Assembly (NCBI RefSeq): GCF_004117875.1
Contig: NZ_RAHW01000001.1
Span: 620,001-684,000 of the forward strand
Length of the DNA: 64,000 bases
Source: Geomonas oryzae
GTDB taxonomy: Bacteria > Desulfobacterota > Desulfuromonadia > Geobacterales > Geobacteraceae
Direction: 5' to 3'
Shown: positions 49,651-57,876 of the stretch, one piece after another
Numbering within the stretch: position 1 is the first letter of the stretch
How the letters are laid out: each line of letters begins with the position of its first letter
Position numbers and translations under genes: made by a program
The notes under the pieces: generated by a model
Databases searched by the model: none
The model's input: the letters and a program-made list of their open reading frames with translations, nothing else
What the model was told of the DNA's origin: nothing

Positions 49651-50319
49651 TCAAGAATTGCGTGCCGTTACGTAGTAGAAGATTGCGGCGTAGTGGCAGG
49701 CGCTCCCCGCCAGCACGAAGAGATGCCAGATGGCGTGGTTGTAAGGGAGGCGGTCCCAGAGGTAGAAGACGACCCCGAGGGTGTAGGCAGCCCCGCCGGC
49801 GAAGAGGAGCACCAGTCCGTTCAGCGCCAGTCCCGCGGCGAGAGGTTTTATCGCGATGACCGCCAGCCACCCGAGCCCCAGGTAGAGCAGCGGGCCGATG
49901 TAAGGGAGACGGTGCGTCGTGAAGAGCTTCATGAAGGCCCCGACCATCCCCAGCCCCCACACCGTGACCAGCAGCCAGTATCCCCATGCCCCCTTGAGGG
50001 TCACCATGGCGAACGGCGTATAGCTTCCTGCGATGACCAGGTAGACGCAGGCATGGTCGAGGATGCGGAAGAGGTAGCGCAGGCGCGGCCTGCGGACGCT
50101 GTGGTATATGGTCGAGATGCAGTAGAAGATGAGCAGGGTGGCGGTGTAGATCGATGCCGAGACGATGCGCGGGGTGTCTCCCATCCGCACGGCGAGGTTC
50201 ACCAGTGCGAACGCTCCCGCCGCGCTCAGCAGGATGCCCGGAGCATGGGTCCAGCGGTTCGCCAGCTCTTCCGCCTCGCTGTAGTGGAACAGCCGCTGTT
50301 GCAGATCGTCGTCGTCCAT
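49651..50319 (-). CDS. hemolysin III / PAQR family membrane protein
   Basis: A 222-residue seven-helix membrane protein. Conserved PAQR/hemolysin III residues: EELANRWTHAPG and STIYHS near the N-terminus, LDHACVYLVIAGSYTPF in the middle, and HAIWHLFVLAGSACHYAAIFYY at the end, giving the metal-site histidines and aspartate. ATG 50319 is used (MDDDDLQQ), as the upstream frame overlaps the neighbouring gene. The function of bacterial members is unclear; a ceramidase-like or zinc-dependent hydrolase activity is inferred by family. Confidence 0.85.
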   Translation of the reverse strand: MDDDDLQQRLFHYSEAEELANRWTHAPGILLSAAGAFALVNLAVRMGDTPRIVSASIYTATLLIFYCISTIYHSVRRPRLRYLFRILDHACVYLVIAGSYTPFAMVTLKGAWGYWLLVTVWGLGMVGAFMKLFTTHRLPYIGPLLYLGLGWLAVIAIKPLAAGLALNGLVLLFAGGAAYTLGVVFYLWDRLPYNHAIWHLFVLAGSACHYAAIFYYVTARNS

Positions 50320-50482
50320 CGTTCGCTCCGTCCGGCTGAAAAACACCTGCTTAAGATACACCCCCGCCCCCTGCCCCGCAACGTGCCCCGCCTCCCCTTT
50401 CGGCTTGACAAGCCGCCCCTTCGATACGATCATGTGGACCTCGTATACAGCATTGTCATGCATGTCTGAGCGGAGGACACCC

Positions 50483-51580
50483 TTGGCAAGAAAAATCTTT
50501 GTAGCCGCATCGGGGCAGAACATAGGGAAGACCACCATCAGCCTTTCACTTCTGCACCTCGCGCAGAAGAAGTACGGCCGGGTCGGCTTCATGAAACCAT
50601 TGGGGCCCAAGCCTACCGTCCTGCACGGGATCCCTATGGACAAGGACGCCGCGCTCATGGCCCAGGTCTTCGGACTCACCAGGGATTTGCGCTACATGTC
50701 CCCGGTGGTGGTATATCCGGACACCACGAGGCAGGCAATAGATGGCAAGATAAACCTCCCGGAACTGGGCGAGCGCATCCTCACCAGCTTTGCGGAACTG
50801 GAGAAGCACTGCGACTTCATCGTGATCGAGGGGTCCGGGCATCCAGGCGTCGGCAGCGTCTTGAACCTCTCGAATGCTCGGATTGCGAAGATGCTCGACG
50901 CGCCGGTGTTGATGCTCAGCGGCGGCGGACTCGGAAACGTCATAGACACGCTTGCCATGAACACCGCGCTGTTCAAGCTGGAAGGGGCCGACGTGCGCGG
51001 CGTGCTGGTGAACAAACTCTTTTCCGAAAAACGCGACGTCACGCTCGACTACCTGAACCGTGCCTTCGCCGGGCAACCCTTTTCCGTCATCGGCGGCTTC
51101 GATTACAAACCCGTACTCGCCAACCCTTCCTTGGGGCGCGTCGCGCGCCTGCTCGATCTTCCCTTGAACGGCAACCGCCGCGAGGTGAAGAGGATCATCC
51201 ATCACGTGCAGATCGGCGCCGCTTCCACGCAGAGGGTCACCGAGATGCTGCGCGCTTCCTCGCTGCTGCTGGTGACGAGCAGCCGAGACGAACTGCTGGT
51301 TACCATCGCCAACCTGTACCAGATGCCCGAGTTTCACCCGCTCATCGCCGGTCTGGTCATCTCCGGGGTCGCCCCCGTCAGCAACATCACCCAGCGCATC
51401 ATAGATCGGAGCAGGATTCCTTATTTTCGGGCCGATCAGACCACGACCGATCTCTATAAGATGATCACCGAAGACGTTTCGAAGATCACTGCGAAGGACA
51501 CGGAGAAGCTGGCTCTGATCCGGTCCCTGGCTGAGGAGCGCCTCGACTTCGACGCCGTCGACGAGCTTTTCGCGCAGTAA
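50483..51580 (+). CDS. P-loop NTPase with DRTGG-type domain (Pta N-terminal-like)
   Basis: A 365-residue protein with an N-terminal dethiobiotin-synthetase-like P-loop (VAASGQNIGKTTISL, residues 6-20), GFMKPLG, and IEGSGHPGVGSVLNLSNARIAK. The C-terminal half is DRTGG-like (about 225-330). It resembles the N-terminal regulatory region of long phosphotransacetylases, without the catalytic Pta domain. I prefer the TTG at 50483, because GGAGG stands nine bases before it and MARKIFVAASG is the family opening; ATG 50462 is in frame. Role unknown. Confidence 0.72.
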   Translation: MARKIFVAASGQNIGKTTISLSLLHLAQKKYGRVGFMKPLGPKPTVLHGIPMDKDAALMAQVFGLTRDLRYMSPVVVYPDTTRQAIDGKINLPELGERILTSFAELEKHCDFIVIEGSGHPGVGSVLNLSNARIAKMLDAPVLMLSGGGLGNVIDTLAMNTALFKLEGADVRGVLVNKLFSEKRDVTLDYLNRAFAGQPFSVIGGFDYKPVLANPSLGRVARLLDLPLNGNRREVKRIIHHVQIGAASTQRVTEMLRASSLLLVTSSRDELLVTIANLYQMPEFHPLIAGLVISGVAPVSNITQRIIDRSRIPYFRADQTTTDLYKMITEDVSKITAKDTEKLALIRSLAEERLDFDAVDELFAQ

Positions 51581-51581
51581 A

Positions 51582-51615
51582 TCAAAAAAGGCGGCCTCCT
51601 CTCGGATGGCCGCCT
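51582..51615 (-). terminator. Rho-independent terminator after the PpcA-like gene
   Basis: On the minus strand AGGCGGCC and GGCCGCCT arms are followed by TTTTTTGAT. It lies just beyond the stop of the opposing gene and may serve both. Confidence 0.85.
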
Positions 51616-51654
51616 GTACGTTCCGGGTCACGGAACGGCGCGTCTTCTGCTTCC

Positions 51655-51927
51655 CTACTTCTTGTGGCAGTCGGCACACTTGGTCGGGCCGGCGCCCTTG
51701 TCCCCGTGGCATCCCTTGCAGGTCTTGTGCGCCCAGTCCTTGCCGAACCCTTCGATCTTGCCGGGGCCCTTTTCGTGGCACACCTTACAGTCCTTCAGGG
51801 TCTCCTGGTGCTTCTTGTGATTGAAGGTCACGTTGCCGTTTTTGGCCTGGAGGGTGATGACATCGGCGGCCAGTACCGCTCCTGCGCTGAAGACGACGAG
51901 GGCTGCTGCGGCGATTACCTTTTTCAT
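51655..51927 (-). CDS. triheme cytochrome c7, PpcA-like
   Basis: A 90-residue periplasmic cytochrome: signal peptide MKKVIAAAALVVFSAGAVLA, mature chain with CKVCH, CKGCH and CADCH. The segment CHEKGPGKIEGFGKDWAHK closely matches the G. sulfurreducens PpcA pattern as I know it, and AKNGNVTFNHKKHQ gives the axial histidines. This is the more PpcA-like of the two family members in the window. AAAGGAGC precedes the ATG. Its promoter region faces the XRE regulator gene, with a palindromic operator between them. Confidence 0.93.
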   Translation of the reverse strand: MKKVIAAAALVVFSAGAVLAADVITLQAKNGNVTFNHKKHQETLKDCKVCHEKGPGKIEGFGKDWAHKTCKGCHGDKGAGPTKCADCHKK

Positions 51928-52021
51928 GGGTCTGCTCCTTTTCTTCTTGGTTTTTTGCTGCGGAACTGTGGTAAAAATAGCACCTGTCCTGCGGTCCCGT
52001 AACCGACATCTATAGCGATGC

Positions 52022-52062
52022 GACCCGATGTCGGGTCCTTTTTAGCCCATGTCGGGTCCCGA
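52022..52062. promoter_or_regulatory. palindromic operator pair between ppcA-like and XRE genes
   Basis: GACCCGA-TG-TCGGGTC (52022-52037), a perfect seven-base inverted repeat, and ATGTCGGGTCCCGA (52049-52062), which repeats the TGTCGGGTC half and closes with CCCGA. Both halves share ATGTCGGGTCC, a likely binding site for the adjacent helix-turn-helix protein. Confidence 0.6.
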
Positions 52063-52096
52063 TCGCCCTTTTTTTCCCCCTCGGAGAGCACTGGAG

Positions 52097-53011
52097 ATGG
52101 TGGACAGCACCGACAAAACTGAGAAGGGAGCTTCCGCCGGCGTCGCCATCGACGGCAACAGGGCGAGGAACATCCGGGAGGCGAAGAAGCTCACCCAACT
52201 CTACGTCGCAAACGTGGTCGGCGTCACCACCGACACCATTTCGCGCTGGGAGAACAACCGCTACCCCTCCATAAAGAAGGACAACGCCCAGAAGCTCGCC
52301 GACGCACTCGAAGTCGCCCTCGAAGAGATCCTGCGCGCGGAGGACCCGGAAGAGCCGGACACGCAGACGATTGCCCCGCAGGCCCCTTCCCGCAAGAGGG
52401 TGCTCTTGCCCCTTTCCGTACTCGCGCTGCTTATCCTCGGCACCCTGCTCTATTTTATGCTGCGCCAGCCCGCTCCTGCTCCGCGCGCCATACGCTGGGC
52501 ACCACGCTTTGCCGCCCCCGGCGAGGTGATTCCGGTCCAGGTAAAAGTCGCCCGCCAGCCCGCTTCCCCTTTCGGCTTCATCCTCAGAGAACGGCTTCCC
52601 GCCGGGGCGCGTCTCGTCTCCGCCCTACCCGTCACCTCTTCGACCGAGTCCGAGGGGAAATGGCTTGTTCCGACCGGCGGCGCCCCTGCCACCGTCTCCT
52701 ATTCCTTGAAGGTCCCCGCCAACTTCCCATCCGGCAAGGATGCCGCGTTGAAAGGGGAGCTCGTGGTCCACGGCGGAGAGGGAACCAACCGCACCGAAAG
52801 CGTCGGCGGCAGCGCCTCGATCCACATCGGCGCCTACCACTGGGCCGACAGCAACGGCGACGGCCGCATCGACGACGACGAGATCATGCCCGCCTACTAC
52901 ATCTGCGAAGAGATGAAAGGTCTGGGCCTGGACTGGAAGACCATCGAGGCGATCTGGAGCGGCAAGGGGTACCGCTGGGACGCCAAGAGCGGATACACCG
53001 TGCTGAAATAG
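52097..53011 (+). CDS. membrane-anchored XRE regulator with extracytoplasmic EF-hand/dockerin-like end
   Basis: A 304-residue protein. N-terminal XRE helix-turn-helix (about 15-75: NIREAKKLTQLYVANVVGVTTDTISRWENNRYPSIKKDNAQKLA, read in parts). One membrane helix (about 105-122: VLLPLSVLALLILGTLLYFM). The outer part has a beta-rich domain and ends with a calcium loop, DSNGDGRIDDDEIM, and a small helical region. I use ATG 52097; the first ATG (52049) sits inside the predicted operator. The product could link outside calcium or another signal to DNA binding at the divergent promoter; inferred. Confidence 0.75.
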   Translation: MVDSTDKTEKGASAGVAIDGNRARNIREAKKLTQLYVANVVGVTTDTISRWENNRYPSIKKDNAQKLADALEVALEEILRAEDPEEPDTQTIAPQAPSRKRVLLPLSVLALLILGTLLYFMLRQPAPAPRAIRWAPRFAAPGEVIPVQVKVARQPASPFGFILRERLPAGARLVSALPVTSSTESEGKWLVPTGGAPATVSYSLKVPANFPSGKDAALKGELVVHGGEGTNRTESVGGSASIHIGAYHWADSNGDGRIDDDEIMPAYYICEEMKGLGLDWKTIEAIWSGKGYRWDAKSGYTVLK

Positions 53012-53267
53012 GCGTTGCCCCCTTAGCGCCAAGTTCTTCAGGGAATTCCGGGAGCCAATGGTGTTACCAGTTCAACGGGCTCATCCCCGGAGCAAAAGGC
53101 AAATCCCCCCCGCCCCCCCTTCGCCAACACCTTTTATTAGTTTTTTCTTTCCATTTGCATACAGCGGCCCAAAGGCATGGTAAACTGGAGGGCGTCGATT
53201 TCACAGCGTTTTCCCCCCGTGAACCCGGCGATCCTACGCCTTATTAACCATAGAGATGGGAGGAATC
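53012..53267. other. intergenic region with repeat fragments
   Basis: It contains TTCAGGGAATTCCGGGAG (53036-53053), the same end sequence as the composite element at 40.8-41.0 kb, and a family A half-repeat (AAATCCCCCC ... CCCCCCTTCGCC, 53101-53125). I see no gene here. Confidence 0.6.
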
Positions 53268-53777
53268 ATGAAAGCATTGATCCTAAGCGCAGACAACTTC
53301 GAAGATAGCGAACTGCTCGTCCCCCTGTATCGCTTGCGTGAGGTCGGCTACTCCGTCGTAGTCGCCTCCGAGAAAAGCGGCTCCATCCACGGCAAACACG
53401 GCTACGAGGTACCGGTGGACCGGGTCTTCACCGACCTGAACCCCGCCGACTACGCGGTACTCGTGCTGCCGGGCGGAAAGGCCCCTGCCGCCATCAGAAA
53501 CACCCCCGCGGTCCAGGAGATCGTCCGCGCCTTCATGTCGTCCAACAAGCCGGTTGCCGCCATCTGCCACGGCCCCCAGATCCTCATTTCCGCCGGGCTT
53601 CTCAAGGGGCGCAAGGCCACCTGCTACGAGTCGGTGGCCCCGGAACTGCGCGACGCCGGCGCTTCCTACGAGGACATCGAGGTACTGGTGGACGGCAACC
53701 TGATCACCTCCAGAAAGCCGGACGATCTCCCCGCCTTTTGCCGCGAACTCACCAGGATGCTGAAGGCGCAGGGTTAA
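53268..53777 (+). CDS. DJ-1/PfpI family protein
   Basis: A 169-residue PfpI-type protein: nucleophile cysteine in AAICHGPQ (about residue 105), acidic partner in DNFEDSE at the N-terminus and the elbow GGKAPAA. The conserved C-terminal helices follow. Family members are proposed proteases, glyoxalases or deglycases; the activity here is not distinguishable. GGGAGGAATC precedes ATG 53268. It lies alone, followed by REP pairs and a bidirectional terminator. Confidence 0.87.
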   Translation: MKALILSADNFEDSELLVPLYRLREVGYSVVVASEKSGSIHGKHGYEVPVDRVFTDLNPADYAVLVLPGGKAPAAIRNTPAVQEIVRAFMSSNKPVAAICHGPQILISAGLLKGRKATCYESVAPELRDAGASYEDIEVLVDGNLITSRKPDDLPAFCRELTRMLKAQG

Positions 53778-53897
53778 CTACCCCTCTCCCTCCGGGAGAG
53801 GGTGGCCGAAGGCCGGGTGAGGGCGCTGCCTTAGGCGCATCCTTTCCTTTTCAGCTGCTCCCTCACCCCGACCCTCTCCCGGAGGGAGAGGGAGGGT
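53769..53897. repeat. family B REP pair in inverted orientation
   Basis: Two copies of the CTCCCTCCGGGAG type palindrome facing each other (53773-53795 and 53872-53893), with GGGTGAGGGCG and CTCCCTCACCC in between; the same arrangement as at 47.6 kb. Confidence 0.8.
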
Positions 53898-53917
53898 GAA
53901 CGAGAATAACGAAGACG

Positions 53918-53953
53918 AAAAAAGGCGGCTCCCGATGGGGGGCCGCCTTTTTT
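53918..53953. terminator. bidirectional Rho-independent terminator between pfpI-like gene and dapL
   Basis: AAAAAAGGCGGC and GCCGCCTTTTTT arms around a 12-base loop give T-runs on both strands; it separates two convergent genes. Confidence 0.88.
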
Positions 53954-53973
53954 GTCGTTGCTTGATGCCGCTG

Positions 53974-55206
53974 TTACTTCAGGTTCTTCTTGATCCGCTC
54001 CACCGCTTCGATGACGTTGTCGCGGTTGCCGAAGGCGGAGAGGCGGAAGTACCCTTCGCCGGAGGGACCAAAGCCGCTCCCCGGCGTGCCTACCACGTTG
54101 CACTCGGTGAGGAGCTTGTCGAAGAAGTCCCAGGAGGAGAGCCCGGCCGGGGTCTTCAGCCAGATGTAGGGGGCGTTCACGCCGCCGTACACGGTGAGAC
54201 CGGCGTCGGCCAGACCTTCACGGATGATGCGGGCGTTCTCCATGTAGTAGTCGATGATTTCCTTGTTCTGCTTCCACCCCTCTTCGGAGTAGACCGCGGC
54301 AGCGGCCTTCTGCACCGGGTAGGAGGCGCCGTTGAACTTGGTGGTGGTGCGGCGCAGCCAGAGCTTGTTGAAGGAGTATTTCTCGCCGGTCGCCGTGGTA
54401 CCCGTCACCTCTTCCGGCACGACCACAAGGCCGCAACGCACGCCGGTGAAACCGGCGGTCTTGGAGAAGGAACGGAACTCGATGGCGCACTTCTTAGCAC
54501 CTTCCACCTCGTAGATGGAGTGCGGGATGCTCGGATCGGTGATGAAGGCCTCGTAAGCCGCGTCGTAGAAGATGACGGCGTCGTTGGCGAGGGCGTAGTC
54601 GACCCACTTCTTCAGCTCGGCCTTGCTTGCCACGGTACCGGTCGGGTTGTTCGGGAAGCAGAGGTAGATGATGTCGACCTTCTCGGTCGGCAGCGACGGG
54701 ATGAACCCGTTTTCTTCGGTGCAGGGAAGGTAGACGATCCCCTTGTAGTAGCCCTTCTCGTCCGCCTCGCCGGTGCGCCCGATCATGACGTTGGTGTCGT
54801 TATAAACCGGGTAGACGGGGTCGCCGATGGCGACCACGTTGTCGAGGGCGAAGATGTCGAGGATGTTGGCGCAGTCGCACTTGGAGCCGTCGGAGACGAA
54901 CATCTCCTCGGTCTTCAGGTCGACGCCGAGCGGCTTGTAGGACTTCTCGATGATGGCGTTGATGAGCCAGTCATACCCCTGCTCGGGGCCGTAGCCCGCG
55001 AAGTTTTCCACGGTGGCGAGGTCGTCCACCGCATCGTGGAACGCCTTGATTACGGCCGGGGCCAGCGGACGGGTCACGTCGCCGATGCCGAGACGGATCA
55101 CTTTCGCGTCCGGGTTGGCGGCGGCGAAGGCGCGCACGCGGCGCCCGATCTCCGGGAAAAGGTAACCTGCTTTCAGTTTCAGGTAGTTATCGTTTATCTT
55201 TGCCAT
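53974..55206 (-). CDS. dapL: LL-diaminopimelate aminotransferase
   Basis: A 410-residue PLP fold-type I aminotransferase: N-terminus [42 protein letters not shown], and the PLP lysine in [16 protein letters not shown]. These are DapL signatures. It converts tetrahydrodipicolinate with glutamate directly to LL-diaminopimelate, so this organism uses the one-step lysine route. It belongs to the lysA-dapA-dapB operon but is separated from dapB by the MNT/HEPN pair. AAGGAGAAG stands before the ATG. Confidence 0.95.
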   Translation of the reverse strand: MAKINDNYLKLKAGYLFPEIGRRVRAFAAANPDAKVIRLGIGDVTRPLAPAVIKAFHDAVDDLATVENFAGYGPEQGYDWLINAIIEKSYKPLGVDLKTEEMFVSDGSKCDCANILDIFALDNVVAIGDPVYPVYNDTNVMIGRTGEADEKGYYKGIVYLPCTEENGFIPSLPTEKVDIIYLCFPNNPTGTVASKAELKKWVDYALANDAVIFYDAAYEAFITDPSIPHSIYEVEGAKKCAIEFRSFSKTAGFTGVRCGLVVVPEEVTGTTATGEKYSFNKLWLRRTTTKFNGASYPVQKAAAAVYSEEGWKQNKEIIDYYMENARIIREGLADAGLTVYGGVNAPYIWLKTPAGLSSWDFFDKLLTECNVVGTPGSGFGPSGEGYFRLSAFGNRDNVIEAVERIKKNLK

Positions 55207-55223
55207 AACTTCTCCTTCCTTCT

Positions 55224-55622
55224 CTAGTTCAAATTCATCTTTTCTAAAATTTGGGTTCTTATTGCATTTGCCGTCTCGTATGCCTTAACTGCTTCCTCAA
55301 GTGATGGCTCGGGGAAACCGTTAGGGTACCGAACCGCAACACCGTATTCCGTTATTTCCTCAAGGAGTTCCTCATACGATGACAGTTCCGGCATAAATTC
55401 GAGCGTTTCTGTCAGCAGCCTTACCAAATCATGCGTCTTGCCGGCGTTCTTTCCTTCAGCCACCAGCAGTCCTTTTAAGCTTTTTTCTATGGCCTGTTGT
55501 GCATGGAAGCAGATGGTATCCGTCGGGATTTCACCGGCTGCCAAGTTGTTCCGGATGTTTTGCAAGTCATTGTCGGCTTTGTGGAACCACATCCGGACTA
55601 TTTCGGTTTGCACCTCATCCAT
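55224..55622 (-). CDS. HEPN domain protein (putative toxin of MNT/HEPN pair)
   Basis: A 132-residue helical protein of the HEPN PF05168-like type: [39 protein letters not shown] and [13 protein letters not shown] are diagnostic. I do not see a typical R-x4-6-H ribonuclease motif; [11 protein letters not shown] is the nearest basic region. ATG 55622 is used (overlap of eight bases with the nucleotidyltransferase gene); a longer frame to 55640 has no ribosome site. Lower GC and a different codon look from the flanking dap genes suggest recent arrival. Confidence 0.85.
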   Translation of the reverse strand: MDEVQTEIVRMWFHKADNDLQNIRNNLAAGEIPTDTICFHAQQAIEKSLKGLLVAEGKNAGKTHDLVRLLTETLEFMPELSSYEELLEEITEYGVAVRYPNGFPEPSLEEAVKAYETANAIRTQILEKMNLN

Positions 55623-55926
55623 AAAGCAACCTGCCTTCATGAGCAGCAGTGTAGATTATGGTACCCGGAACATCTTTGTACCTTTCAAATTCCTGAGGCG
55701 TAAAGACGAAGGCGTCCAGAGAGAAGCTCCTGCGCGGGAAAAGTCTTTTCAGCGTGACGTTACGCTGGTGTGGATCGAGGTCTGAATCCATCACAACAAC
55801 GAGATCGATATCGCTGTCTTCCGTCTGATGGCCGTTGGCGTAGGATCCGAATAGGAAGATCCTTTTCGGATGCAGCCTATCCACGATCGTCTCACACACC
55901 TGATCTATGTCTGTGGAAGTCAGCAC
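55615..55926 (-). CDS. minimal nucleotidyltransferase (MNT), putative antitoxin of the HEPN pair
   Basis: A 103-residue protein with the catalytic pattern GSYANGHQTEDSDIDLVVV (GS-x10-D-x-D) of small nucleotidyltransferases. It overlaps the HEPN gene, the usual antitoxin/toxin arrangement, where MNT proteins can AMPylate or otherwise block the HEPN partner. Together the two genes sit between dapB and dapL in the lysine operon, 37 bases after dapB. Confidence 0.87.
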   Translation of the reverse strand: MLTSTDIDQVCETIVDRLHPKRIFLFGSYANGHQTEDSDIDLVVVMDSDLDPHQRNVTLKRLFPRRSFSLDAFVFTPQEFERYKDVPGTIIYTAAHEGRLLYG

Positions 55927-55963
55927 GCCAATGCCTCTCCTTGAGGTTTCTGGCCAGTCGTTC

Positions 55964-56767
55964 TTATCTAAGCCCGAGCACGTCCTGCATGTCCCAGACG
56001 CCGGGCTTCGCGGTCACCACCCACTTGGCGGCACGCACGGAGCCGCGGGAGAACATGTCGCGGGTGTGGGCGCGGTGGGTAAGCTCGATGCGCTCACCCA
56101 TTCCGATGAAGTACACGGTGTGCTCGCCGACGATGTCGCCACCGCGCACGGTCTGCATGCCGATCTCGTCGTGGGTCCGCTCGCCGCAGATCCCCTCGCG
56201 GTGGTAGTTGGCGACCTTGTTGTAGTCGCGCCCGAGGGCGTTGGCCACGACCTCGCCCATCCTCACGGCGGTCCCGGAGGGTGAGTCCTTCTTCAGGCGA
56301 TGGTGCGCCTCGACGATCTCCACGTCGAAGTCGTCGCCGAGGATCTTGGCGACATCGGCAAGGACCTTGAAGCAGACGTTCACGCCGACGGACATGTTCG
56401 GGGCGATGATCACCGGAATCTCACGGGCGAGTTCCGCCGCCAGGGCGCGCTCTTCCGGGGTGAAGCCGGTCGAGCCGATGACGATGGATTTCTTGTAAAG
56501 GGCGCAGACTTCCAGGTTTTTCAGGGACACCTTCGGCGCGGTGAAGTCGATCAGCACGTCACAACCCTGCACTACGGCATTCAGATCGTCGCTGATGGTG
56601 ACGCCGATGGCGCCAAGCCCCGCATTGTAACCGGCGTCCTGTCCGACCATCGGGTGGCCGGGACGCTCCAGGGCGCCCGAGAGCTCCACGCCTTCCGATT
56701 CCTTGATGGCGGCGATGATACGGCCGCCCATGCGGCCGGCAGCCCCGCAAACAGCTATTTTAACCAT
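55964..56767 (-). CDS. dapB: 4-hydroxy-tetrahydrodipicolinate reductase
   Basis: A 267-residue DapB: NAD(P)H motif VCGAAGRMGGRII at the N-terminus, IDFTAP, IGSTGFTPEE, and the substrate motif EAHHRLKKDSPSGTA. It reduces the DapA product in lysine/diaminopimelate synthesis. ATG 56767 is used because GGAG stands before it; the frame runs four codons further upstream. A REP-containing gap of 195 bases separates it from dapA. Confidence 0.95.
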   Translation of the reverse strand: MVKIAVCGAAGRMGGRIIAAIKESEGVELSGALERPGHPMVGQDAGYNAGLGAIGVTISDDLNAVVQGCDVLIDFTAPKVSLKNLEVCALYKKSIVIGSTGFTPEERALAAELAREIPVIIAPNMSVGVNVCFKVLADVAKILGDDFDVEIVEAHHRLKKDSPSGTAVRMGEVVANALGRDYNKVANYHREGICGERTHDEIGMQTVRGGDIVGEHTVYFIGMGERIELTHRAHTRDMFSRGSVRAAKWVVTAKPGVWDMQDVLGLR

Positions 56768-56829
56768 TGGTTTCTCCATTATGTTGATTCATGCGGGGAG
56801 ACCCATGCCTTCCCAACATGCACGTCCTC

Positions 56830-56942
56830 CCTTCTAACTGTCCCTCCCCCGGAGGGGGAGGGTCAGGGAGGGGGCGCGAAGCGGCTCGTCCAGGCAAGAA
56901 ATCCCCCCTCCCAACCTCCCCCCTCCAGGGGGAGGAGCTAGT
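56830..56942. repeat. family C REP pair in the dapA-dapB gap
   Basis: CTCCCCCGGAGGGGGAGGG faces CTCCCCCCTCCAGGGGGAGG with GGGAGGGGG and CCCCCCTCCC in between. The pair lies within the operon transcript and could form a stable hairpin. Confidence 0.75.
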
Positions 56943-56962
56943 CGGGCGATAGTCCTTGCTCT

Positions 56963-57835
56963 TTAGATGAGCTTGTATTCCTTCATGATGGCCACGAGCT
57001 TCGCCTTGTTGGCCTCCATGAGCGGGGCGAGCGGCAGGCGTACTTCGTCGCTGCACTTGCCCATCAGGGAAACCGCGGTCTTGACCGGCACCGGGTTGCT
57101 CTCGATGAACATCGCGTTGGAGATCTTCAGCAGGTACAGGTGCAGCCTCCTCGCCTCTTCCATGTTCCCGGCGTTGAAGGCGTCCACCAGCGCTGCGACT
57201 TCCTTCGGCATGATGTTGGCGGTCACCGAGATAACCCCCTTGCCGCCTGCAGCCATCATGGGGAGGGTGATGAAGTCGTCACCGGAGAGGACGTCGAGCT
57301 TGTCGCCGCAAAGTGCCAGCACCTCGGAAGCCTGCTGCAGCGAGCCGGTAGCCTCCTTGATGGCGACGATGTTGGAGTGCTCGGCAAGGCGAGCAACGGT
57401 CTCCGGGAGGAGGTTCACGCCGGTGCGGCCCGGTACGTTGTAAAGGATCTGCGGCAGCGCCACGGCGTCGGCCACCGCCTTGTAGTGGCGGTAGAGACCT
57501 TCCTGGGAAGGCTTGTTGTAGTAAGGGGTTACCAGCAGCGCACCATCGGCGCCCAGTTCCTTGGCGTGCTTGGTGATCTCGATGGCTTCGTGGGTGGAGT
57601 TGGAACCGGTGCCGGCGATGACCGGGACCCTCTTGTTCACCTGCTCCACGACGATCTGGATGACCCTGTCGTGCTCTTCATAGCTCAGGGTGGAGGACTC
57701 GCCGGTGGTGCCGCAGGGCACGATGGCGTCGGTTCCGTTGGCAATCTGGAACTCGACAAGTTCCCTCAGTTTTTCTTCGTCCACCGCGTGGTTGTTGAAC
57801 GGTGTTACGATCGCTACGATACTTCCGTGAAACAT
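56963..57835 (-). CDS. dapA: 4-hydroxy-tetrahydrodipicolinate synthase
   Basis: A 290-residue (beta/alpha)8 enzyme condensing pyruvate with aspartate semialdehyde. It has MFHGSIVAIVTPFNN, CGTTGESSTLSYEEH, the tyrosine motif in VTPYYNKP, and the Schiff-base lysine in IVAIKEATGS. Length is standard. Located downstream of lysA in the same operon, with AGGAGGTAGCC before its start. Confidence 0.96.
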   Translation of the reverse strand: MFHGSIVAIVTPFNNHAVDEEKLRELVEFQIANGTDAIVPCGTTGESSTLSYEEHDRVIQIVVEQVNKRVPVIAGTGSNSTHEAIEITKHAKELGADGALLVTPYYNKPSQEGLYRHYKAVADAVALPQILYNVPGRTGVNLLPETVARLAEHSNIVAIKEATGSLQQASEVLALCGDKLDVLSGDDFITLPMMAAGGKGVISVTANIMPKEVAALVDAFNAGNMEEARRLHLYLLKISNAMFIESNPVPVKTAVSLMGKCSDEVRLPLAPLMEANKAKLVAIMKEYKLI

Positions 57836-57876
57836 TGGCTACCTCCTTATGGTAACTATCCGATTGATTTATGAAT

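Noticed and set aside
52049-52096. Earlier start of the XRE protein at ATG 52049
   Set aside because: This ATG lies inside the predicted operator repeat and the added residues have no domain; ATG 52097 is preferred.
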